DNA of 64,000 nucleotides, taken from Chloroflexota bacterium (lineage in GTDB: Bacteria > Chloroflexota > Anaerolineae > B4-G1 > SLSP01). Of the stretch, positions 17,701 through 25,600 are shown piece after piece. A program made the translations under genes and the position numbers. The stretch covers positions 50,847 to 114,846 of the forward strand of contig JAKQHY010000136.1 in NCBI GenBank assembly GCA_029555965.1. Direction: 5' to 3'. Numbering within the stretch: position 1 is the first letter of the stretch; the number at the start of each line of letters is the position of its first letter. The notes under the pieces were generated by a model. The model was given only the letters and a program-made list of their open reading frames with translations, searched no databases and had not been told where the DNA came from.

Positions 17701-20700
17701 TCAAGGTAAGAATCCAGTGCCGAGCCATTGATCTGGGCGTCCAGATTAGCGGCCACAATGTCTCCCGGCTTGCCATTAAATACATAGTAATCCACGTCGC
17801 CGGGAGGACATATATCCATATTGCTGAGAGCCTGACCATACGTCAGGACAGTCGCCGTATCCGGCGTATCATTCGGCTCCCAGGGATCGGCGCAGTTGTA
17901 TTCCCAGTAGAAGGATTGTTCCCAAACGTTGTTGGTTTCATCGGCTTCGGCGACGGTATTTTCTGGCTCCACTACGATTTTGAGGGTGTGCCAGCCACCT
18001 TGAGAGAAACTTTCTGACCAATCCAGAAAGTATATAGAACTGCCAGCTAGGATCTCATTGAAGGGATAATGCACGAAACGCACATCATCCAGGTATAGAT
18101 CAACGTAAAACGTCTCGGTAATATCTAATCCGCTGTTGTTCCGCACACCCCAATCCAGATAGGTCGTCGCTCCGGCGTAGAGAGTATCCAGGCTGTGCGT
18201 ATCGGTGACTGATGACGGCACTAGCATAGCGTCCCAATCCCCTTCCCGAGAAGGAACCAGATCGGGCGGCGCGTTGACGGTAAAGGTATGTGATTTGTGA
18301 TCCCAATCGTTGCCGGCCCCGGCCTGTCCATAGAAAATGTACTCGCCGCCCGGCAGGTCTTCCGGGAGCGTAGCGACAATCCCCCAGGTTTCTGCGCCCG
18401 GCGGTAAATCGTGGGGCCAGTCCGCCATGTATAAAGCCAGAACCCGTTGTCCCAGCGAATCTTGAGTATCCCATGACCAGGTGGTAGAGATGACTTGTAT
18501 CGCATGGTTGTTCGCCGTAGTCCACAATCCAATGGTCTCGCCTGGATAGAAAGCATCTTTAGGATTACCGACGCCATCGGTAATGGATGCCTGATCAACG
18601 GTCAGGAGAGAGGATAGCGATAGCGAGTAGAAGTAATCAGGGCCACCTCTGTCCCAATAATCGCGCACTTTCAGATAGAAAGCGCCACCATAGGGCAGGA
18701 TGTACTCCAGATATGAATCTGTACTACTGCCATCATCATCGTTAGAGACAAGGATAGTCAAACCATCTACGTCGAGAAGATCAAGGTAAGAATCCAGGGT
18801 AGAGCCGTTCACCTGCGCATCAATATTGACCACAATCCGGCTTCCAGCATAGCCATTGAACACATAGTAATCTGCGTCCCCGGTAGAACAGATTTGCGCA
18901 TCGCCGATGACTTGCCCGTAAGAGATCGCCGTCGCCTGCCCAATGGCATCGTTTGGCTCGTAAGGATCGGTGCAGGCGGGGACAGGGGGCGTAGGACTGG
19001 GAGTCGGTGTGTCGGTGGGCGTGGGGGTATCCATCGGCACGGGGGTGGCGGTAGGCTGCGCCGTCGCGGTAGGCGTGGGGGTGGGAGTCGGCGTCGCCGT
19101 GGAGGTCGGCTTGGGTGTTGGCGTGGGAGTGGGGCTTGGGGTGGCGGTCGGCGGCTCACACGGGGTGAGCAATGTCCAATTGATATACAAACTGGCACCG
19201 CCGTCTTCTTCTCTGTGACTGGCCTGTACTGTGTGATTTCCTGCCGGCACATCCACTTCCCCCGACTGAGAGCCATTTCCGCTAAGGGATAACAATGGCG
19301 AAGTCGGGTCTACCCGTAGCTCGGCATAATCGTCAGCATTGAATTCAAAGCGGTAGCGGCCACATTCAAAATAAGCCGTGCGAGTGAAGCGGGTGGCAAA
19401 CCGGTCGCTCGGTAACCCATAACCGGGGCCGCTATCCCCCCAATCATGGTTAAAAGGCAAAGATGTTCCCTCGTTCCGTCTAAAAACAGGGTTTTCCCAC
19501 CAATGGCGGTTGGCCCAATATTCGCCATACCACTGTGAGGCGACTTGTTGTTCTTGGGGCATCGCTGGAAAACTGGGGCCGGTCCACCAGGCCTCCAACA
19601 CGCCACGGCCTCCAGTATCGCGGTATTCAACGACCACCTCATAGTCACCCGCAGATAGATGCCGGGACTCAACGTGCGCTGTAGCTGGAGGCCATTGGTC
19701 AACGACCACATTGCCGCTAACCAGCAATCTGGCATGATCGTCGGCGAACAGATAGAATGTGTAGTCGCCGGCGTCGAAGTACAACGTGCGCCGCGCTCTG
19801 GCGCTGAAATTATCTTGTCCGCAACTGCCACCCGGCGCAGTGTCCCCCCAATCTTTGAAGACATAAGCGCCGGTAAGACCTTCCTGATGACATGAAGGGT
19901 CAATCAGATCAGGATTGTTGAAGTAGCTGATTTGCCAGTCGCCGGATGGGGGAGGCGTGGGTGGTGTGGGAGAAGGAGTAGGTGTGGGAGTAGGATTGGG
20001 ATCGCCGACTAAAACCGTAACAATATCCGTGGTGAGCGCAACGCCGTCACTCCACTTGTTTGTAACAAAAGTTTGAATGACGTGAGTCCCTTGCCTTAAC
20101 CCATTTACAGCAAATGCATAGTATTCTTCTTCATCACCCCAGGGAGGCGTAACACTGGTGGTTAAAGAAGGTGGTCCTCCATCAACTTTGAACCACACAT
20201 CCTTGACCCGGTTGATTGACACTGCCGAATGGGGAGTTCCAGGTTGATACTGTCCATCTATGTATATCCAATCAGCCCAACTGCTCCCAGGGCTATATTC
20301 ATAAGGAGTATCGTATGCCCGTTGATTGGGATTATTGTAAACTAAATTATTATCCTTTGTAGGATTAGGGTTATAAGGAACTAAGTTATTGTGTAGAGTG
20401 TCAATAACATCATACCAACCATCTCCATCACTATCGCGCCATCCGATCTGGCCTTTTACCGGCGTTGACGCTTGATAGTTAGAATATGCCAGTTGTTGAT
20501 TGTCAGAGCTACGCATAATCGAGTTTTCAGTCGCCGGATTTCCATTTTCGCAATTGGTATTCTGTACGTGTAAGTAGCCGTGATACGTATCATCTCTACA
20601 ATTGCTGCCAGCGTATTCGTCAGCGGCTCCAAAAATATGCCCAGTTTCGTGAGCTGTGACAATCTTCATCCTATCAATAGTCCAACCATCATTATCGTAA

Positions 20701-22499
20701 GTTTGAACCATAAACGGTCCGTTAGGGTAAGCATAGGCAAATGCACCGTTGTTATTGCTAAACTCACCATCCGGATCATTCAAGCTATTCACGACAAAAA
20801 TTGCGAACCCCCAGTCTGTCCCTATTGTTATTCGTCGATCGTTGACGTACGCCCGGACTCTCTCAAAGTACCCACCACTACTATAGCCCAAATTATTCAT
20901 GATCTCTGTAATCCACAGCCCCTCATCTTCACTAGAAAGAGTAATTGGTTCATAGGTGGTGGCAACTATAGAGGGTTCATTCCATGGATCGTGTACATTG
21001 ATATGAAAGATAAGTTTAGCCGCGGGATTCCCTCCTGTCATAGATGTGGTCCGCCACCAATTCAGCCCCTCGGCAATCTGATTAACAACTTCATCGCGCA
21101 TCTGGGACGTCCAATTCTCTGTTGCACCGTTACTTTCTACCAGGAATATATCTACTTGTACTGAACCGTACATAAATTCACTGGTCTGTACATTTGATGG
21201 CGCTAATGGCATGTCCCCATTGACCCTATCTGGGGCTATGAGAGCATCGCTGTATTGAGGAGAATCTGGCGCCGGCGCTGAAAGCACTTTCGGCGATGGA
21301 GTAAGCAATTGGTTCCAGACACTAACTGCGAGTTTTTGTGTGGATTCCAAAGTTTCTATTTTCTCTACAGGGAAGAATGTACGATGAACAGCCTGAACAC
21401 CTGGCATTGTTAGTAAACGGGTATCGTTAGTTGGTGACAACTCGGCCAATACGGCTCCGGGTGCAAAAACAATACCCGCTTCCCCACCCAGAGTTCGTAT
21501 TTTTTCTTCCAGAGTCTTGGCCAATTCACTATCAGGATCAACAAGGATCAAAGCATTTAAATTCTCGAACGGGGATGTTACGGTCATCGCAGTTGAAGCC
21601 GGAGCCTCATTCTTGTTTACGGGTTGAGTGTCCATCCAAGTTGCATTAGAAGAGATTGTACTATCGCCAGGAACTGGCACTATATACCACTTTTTATGTA
21701 TTCCCTGATAGGCAGTTAAACGTGAAACCTCGCCCTGCAATGTGACTTCAGTATATGCCCATTTCCCATTCACAATCACTTCCCCGGATACCTCGGCGTC
21801 GATATCGAGGCTTTGGCGATACTGCTTCACCGCTGCCTCAATCGCCTGTTCCGGTGAGTCATAACCAGGTTGCATAATCATCGGCGTCGGCGTCGGCGTT
21901 GGCTCAACTGGCGATTTGGAGATAGGCGCAGGTTGTTGCGTCGGCAAAGGCGCTACAGCTTGTCGTCGGGCCATTATATCCTCGGCGGCGCGGCGCAGGT
22001 TGTTCTTTTCTATTGCAGACAGCAGTATTGACGGAATTTCCGTGAGCCATTGCAGATAAGAGCCTCCAGTGTCCGGCATTTGCGTTTGCCAAATCCCGCC
22101 AGGATCGCGGCTGGCCAATATATACAGCGGTTCGTCTGCGCTGTCTGAAGATGTCGCTACCGCGTAAGCCCAGTCGTCTTTTACAACCACTTCACTCACG
22201 GCCATTTGATAGCGCGGGCCGTAGTAAGCCGCATATTTGTCCAACACAACCTGCGCTGCTTGCTCCACCCGCGCCCGTTCCGCTTCCGGCGACAGATCAT
22301 CCGGCGCGGGCGGAGTCTTCACCACCGGACGGTTCACCGTGGGAGCCGCCGGCGTCAACGGCGGCGCGACCGTAGCCGAGGGCGGCGGGTCGTAGGCCGA
22401 CGCGGCGCGCGGCAGGCCAGCAGACATACCGGGTAAGAAGTTGCTCAAAAGCAATACCAGCACCAGCACTCCATTCAATTGTTTCAGTCGCTTGTTCAT
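14733..22499 (-). CDS. Giant secreted metalloprotease with PA14, PPC, CARDB and PKD modules
   Basis: A 2588-residue protein. A signal peptide covers about residues 1-35 (VLVLVLLLSN ... AASA). HETGHIFGAADEY (about 617-629) is a metzincin-like HExxHxxGxxD zinc site in the first quarter. Then come a Pro/Thr linker, two PA14-like domains (GDYTFYLFADDHARL near 925), a second Pro/Thr linker, four PPC-type domains (each starting ADPYEPN or similar and containing DSYL.LLD), a CARDB domain, an MAM/immune-inhibitor-like domain (DMENGINGWTASG), Ig-like repeats and a C-terminal PKD (SWEWDFGDG). It ends with VYLPLVIRNSS. It is exported and probably surface-bound. The start 22499 has GGAGGG six bases upstream. 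Confidence 0.8.
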   Translation of the reverse strand: MNKRLKQLNGVLVLVLLLSNFLPGMSAGLPRAASAYDPPPSATVAPPLTPAAPTVNRPVVKTPPAPDDLSPEAERARVEQAAQVVLDKYAAYYGPRYQMAVSEVVVKDDWAYAVATSSDSADEPLYILASRDPGGIWQTQMPDTGGSYLQWLTEIPSILLSAIEKNNLRRAAEDIMARRQAVAPLPTQQPAPISKSPVEPTPTPTPMIMQPGYDSPEQAIEAAVKQYRQSLDIDAEVSGEVIVNGKWAYTEVTLQGEVSRLTAYQGIHKKWYIVPVPGDSTISSNATWMDTQPVNKNEAPASTAMTVTSPFENLNALILVDPDSELAKTLEEKIRTLGGEAGIVFAPGAVLAELSPTNDTRLLTMPGVQAVHRTFFPVEKIETLESTQKLAVSVWNQLLTPSPKVLSAPAPDSPQYSDALIAPDRVNGDMPLAPSNVQTSEFMYGSVQVDIFLVESNGATENWTSQMRDEVVNQIAEGLNWWRTTSMTGGNPAAKLIFHINVHDPWNEPSIVATTYEPITLSSEDEGLWITEIMNNLGYSSGGYFERVRAYVNDRRITIGTDWGFAIFVVNSLNDPDGEFSNNNGAFAYAYPNGPFMVQTYDNDGWTIDRMKIVTAHETGHIFGAADEYAGSNCRDDTYHGYLHVQNTNCENGNPATENSIMRSSDNQQLAYSNYQASTPVKGQIGWRDSDGDGWYDVIDTLHNNLVPYNPNPTKDNNLVYNNPNQRAYDTPYEYSPGSSWADWIYIDGQYQPGTPHSAVSINRVKDVWFKVDGGPPSLTTSVTPPWGDEEEYYAFAVNGLRQGTHVIQTFVTNKWSDGVALTTDIVTVLVGDPNPTPTPTPSPTPPTPPPSGDWQISYFNNPDLIDPSCHQEGLTGAYVFKDWGDTAPGGSCGQDNFSARARRTLYFDAGDYTFYLFADDHARLLVSGNVVVDQWPPATAHVESRHLSAGDYEVVVEYRDTGGRGVLEAWWTGPSFPAMPQEQQVASQWYGEYWANRHWWENPVFRRNEGTSLPFNHDWGDSGPGYGLPSDRFATRFTRTAYFECGRYRFEFNADDYAELRVDPTSPLLSLSGNGSQSGEVDVPAGNHTVQASHREEDGGASLYINWTLLTPCEPPTATPSPTPTPTPKPTSTATPTPTPTPTATAQPTATPVPMDTPTPTDTPTPSPTPPVPACTDPYEPNDAIGQATAISYGQVIGDAQICSTGDADYYVFNGYAGSRIVVNIDAQVNGSTLDSYLDLLDVDGLTILVSNDDDGSSTDSYLEYILPYGGAFYLKVRDYWDRGGPDYFYSLSLSSLLTVDQASITDGVGNPKDAFYPGETIGLWTTANNHAIQVISTTWSWDTQDSLGQRVLALYMADWPHDLPPGAETWGIVATLPEDLPGGEYIFYGQAGAGNDWDHKSHTFTVNAPPDLVPSREGDWDAMLVPSSVTDTHSLDTLYAGATTYLDWGVRNNSGLDITETFYVDLYLDDVRFVHYPFNEILAGSSIYFLDWSESFSQGGWHTLKIVVEPENTVAEADETNNVWEQSFYWEYNCADPWEPNDTPDTATVLTYGQALSNMDICPPGDVDYYVFNGKPGDIVAANLDAQINGSALDSYLELLDNDGVTLLAYNDDQDSLDSYITHTLSHSGTVYLKVREYNDPYEGDFTYFYTLSLSGTLATAAPYADDMENGINGWTASGLWHQIDASNSYSASHSAPHSWWYGQDDTGTYDTGATNAGSLTSPPVYIPDAGYYLRFWYAYQTESQSTAFDQRLVQISADGGPFITVLQLYDDLMESWWPSPAIDLSAYAGQTIQIRFYFDTLDEFYNAYRGWYIDDIDISTTPPPTCADPYEPNNAYDQAKAIVYGDSPAADICPNGDYDFYRFTGAAGDQVVVDIDAETNGSQLDSYLYLLDSDGTTILTLSDDDYVSHDSHLGYALPHDGDYYLKIKAWNHPAVGSPDHFYTLHLRTDDADPTAQMETPPNGAYLAATASISVTAADDRSVQRVEFLWHDNDWANSDWQWLGVDWNGNDGWSLDWDTSVITEQSDIALYVWAYDWVGHWIGAASWSLTVDRTPPGTVVNVTQPYGNAPFRDFWVNWWDSQDNLSGIAGYDVQYRDGADGTWTDLLLDTTEVYTRFVGTDDHTYYFRVRARDFAGNQSDYTEDDGDAQHTVDICDIAPDDHETDDDAAHAINWFFTNGVSQTYNIHSEGNPDWVKFYAVAGVTYTLLTTDLGGHADTVLYLYDTDGSTLIDYNDDYWELGYASHIDWQPDVSGMYYASVAHWDPWAYGCTTEYGFSIGSNDTSAPTGGIVINADQAYTPSPVVTLTLTANDDGTGLAYVLLSNNSDFSDAYLLSYTPTLTWTLGVGDDLKTVYAQFYDWAGNGSAIYDDDILLDTTLPSGSISINNGDEHTTSRAVTLNLMVNDNGTGVNEMRVSNMSGFNGVSWQAYASSLTWNLTTDAGTKTVYIQFRDQAGNASEVYNDAIIFYEPVTANFTADSTHGAAPLTAQFTDQSTGSVASWEWDFGDGRTSTLQNPAHSYITPGVYPVSLTVRLPGTAASLSGGMDTLVRAGYIVATEAHFVYLPLVIRNSSSSLMGQENASFVPD

Positions 22500-22553
22500 G
22501 TATCCCTCCATTCGTTGAATATAATTGTCACTGCTCGAGCAAAAACCATCACT

Positions 22554-22592
22554 CTGCCGGGGAGCAACGCGAGTGCCGTTGCTCCCCGGCAG
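22554..22592 (-). terminator. Rho-independent-like terminator between two giant genes
   Basis: A perfect 15-bp GC-rich stem (22554-22568 with 22578-22592; loop of 9 nt) lies just past the stop at 22602. On the minus strand it is followed after nine bases by TTTTT. It suggests the metalloprotease gene has its own promoter. Confidence 0.75.
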
Positions 22593-22601
22593 AAAAGGAG
22601 C

Positions 22602-25600
22602 CTATGGCGTCACATATTCCACCGTTAAATAGGGCCGGTGTTCCCCATCTTCGGTCAGCGATACCACCGCGTTGTTATCATCCGTCGGTGCGCTGTTGGT
22701 CAGGTCCAGATTGTGGATCAATGCGAGTCGGGTCACGCCGTCGGGCACCACCCACGCTTGCCCACCAGCGTTCAAAGGGATTTCCATCCAGGTCTCCGCC
22801 GCGAGATCGGCGAAGCCGCCGGAAGTAAACGTCAGCGCGCCAAAGTCGGTATCGCTCAAGGGATCGTTCTGGTAGGATTGGACAACGTGGACACGTTGAT
22901 CCGGCCCATTGAGGTAAGGTCCGGCGTAGAAATGCAACGTTGCGGCCTGGATCGTCGCCGAAGCTGGCACGGCCGAGGTATCAAAGTACAGGAAGACCCG
23001 CTTGATAGTGTAGGTTCCTGAAAAGTACGTCGCGGCGATGGTGGCCTGGGGATAATCGGCAGACATGCTGCCCTGCGTCGCATCCCGGCATTCGGCCCAG
23101 GAAGCGCACTCGAGGGCCATAATTTCGCCGTCAGAGGGGCTGGAATACACGGTGAGCGTCGTGGGCGTCACTCCGGGTATGTAGGCGCGCAGGATCATGG
23201 GGAGGTAAACTCTCGTCGGTTGTGGGGGGGATTGCTTTTCGTGCAGTACCAACGCATAGCGCGTCCCACAGCCGCCGACATTGGGATTCCAGTGCTGCGC
23301 CTGCACGTAATACGTCCCGGCGAGCGGCGCGCGCCATTCCAGGAAGGACGCCAATGAGTCGCTGTAATCGTCGTTGGCGGCCAGGAGCGTCGCGCCGTCA
23401 GTGTCGTAAAGATACAGATAAGTGTCTGCGCCGCCGCCGAGGTCAAAGGTGGCGATGGTATAGGTGATTCCGGCCTGCGCCTCAAAGCGGAACCAGTCCT
23501 GGTCGGAAAGTTTGTCAAAGTTGTGATCCTGCGCCACATCTAGCACGAAAGGTGTGGCGGTTGCCGTCGTATCGTCGCCTTCGTAGGCGTCGGCCGCCGC
23601 CAGGCAGATCTCGGTTCCCGCCGAGATGTTGTTCTGGTCATCCGGTTCGATAATGGCGCTGCCGGAATCCGCCTGGGTGTAGAGCGTGCCGGTGACTTCG
23701 GCGCCCGGCGCGAGCGCGCTATGGCGCGCGTTTCCAGCCGGTGTGATGTCAGTTAGCGTCGTGGTCAAGGTGAGCAGCGCGCCGGCTGCAATCGGTTCAT
23801 TCACCCAGAAGCGCAGGCTATGGGTGGTATCGCCGCCGGTGGGCAGGTGATCCACATACAGGTCGGTGTAGAAGCCGTTTCGCGTGTCCAGATTCCCCTG
23901 GTTCTGGACGACGGCCTGTACCAGCAATCCGCCGGCGGGACTGGGATAACTGTCCACACTGAGCAAGGCCAGGTCAGCCGCGCCGCTGATGGGCCGCGCG
24001 ACAGGGTCGCCAGCCGCCAGCGTTGGCTCGCTGGTAATGGCGGCGAAGGCGCCATAGGGGAAATCGGTCTTGACCCCGTTGGAAATTCGGAACGCGCCGA
24101 GGCTGGCCTTGATTTGCGTCCCCCCCTCGACCGAGCCAATCTCCAGGGGGATATTGTGCTGGGTCAATCCGCTCGATGGGAAATACTTCGTGGAATCCAA
24201 CGCGCCGTTGATATAGAACTTGACCTCATTGCCGCCGTTGAAAGTGACGGCAATGTGGTTCCATTTGCCGGCGTATTGGGCATCGCGCAGGTAGAAATTG
24301 CTCCGCACTTCGGCCGAGCCGCATGTCGTACAGGGCCAGACATCAAGACGAATTCGGCCTTCAAAACTTTGCAGCAGCCAGTTCAGTCCCACCCCCCCTT
24401 TGATCTGGCCGGCAATGCGCCCGTCGCCATCCAGGTCTGGGTTGAACCAGAATTCAATCGTGAAAGCGGACAGCACGGCTGCGCCGCACGTCAACGAGAG
24501 CCTATCGCCGCCATAAGGGCGGTTGAACCGCAGGCCATGTCCGAACTTGGCCTCTCCCCATTCCACAGAGGAATCTATGCTGCAATCGCGGGCGTTGCCG
24601 CTGGCGTCATACGCGGTAGCGCCGCTGCCCTCCTGGAAGAAGTACAGGTAGGCCGTGTCGCCCTCGGCGTAGGGATACCAGACCTGGTTGGGGTTACCTG
24701 GCGGCGCGCCCGGCGCGGGATTGCCGTAGTACAGTTGGTGCGTCGTCCCATCGGAGGCGCCGCCGGGGATGCTGGCTTGTGCGCGGAACCAGAGGTCTAT
24801 GGCGCTGTCGGAACAGGTCTGCACCACGCGATCCAGTTCGGTGGTGTCGTTTACAACGACGCGCAGGTCATCGCACCTGGGGGTGGACTGCGACGCCGCG
24901 TAAAGTTCCGCCGCCGTGGGGCTGGTGCCGCCGTCAAAGTGCAGATGGACCGGATAGCCGACCGGCACGGCGACGGCGGGCATCCCATTCAGAAGCGTGA
25001 TGTACCGCTTGAGCGTGTACGCCTCATTCCACCACGGCGCCGGCGGGCGCGCGGTGGGGTCTACCGTGACGACCGTATCGGCGTTCTCTGGATAGTCGCC
25101 GGTATTGAAGGCGTTGTCGGCAGCGCGGCAGCGGAAGGCGTAGGTGTGTCCCGGCTTACCGGTGAACAAGGCATAGGGAGGGGCCGCCGGACTGTCGTTT
25201 AGCCAGTCCTGCCAATCGTCGCGGCCGGAATCCCGGTATTGAATATCAAAGGCGCGCACGCCGGACAAGTCGTCCGTGCCGGTCCAACTGACCTGGAAAA
25301 CGCTCTCGTAAACGACGCCGGGAAGCGGCTGCACCGCACATGTCGGGGATGTTGCATCTATGCCGAAAAGTTGATCCCCAGAGGCGTTGTTCCCCGCATC
25401 ATTGGTCGTCGAAACCTGCCAGTAAAGCGTGGGGTAGTCTTGATCGAGCGTGATGGTGTGTTCGGTCACACTGCTGTCAAACTCCTGGCGGAAGACCGGC
25501 GCGGCGGATTCTCGCGGCGAGGGCGTCGTGCCAATGTGGAGGGTGTAGCTGCTGGCGCGCAGGGTCGGCGCCCAGCGGAAGGTCAGTGTGCGCGTGTTCA

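Noticed and set aside
18970..19292. Repetitive GV-rich and RR-rich plus-strand frames
   Set aside because: Antisense of the Pro/Thr (PTPTP) linker in the metalloprotease gene; low-complexity effect.
23820..25202. 460-codon plus-strand frame
   Set aside because: Antisense shadow of the M23-like giant gene in GC-rich DNA; no recognisable domain.
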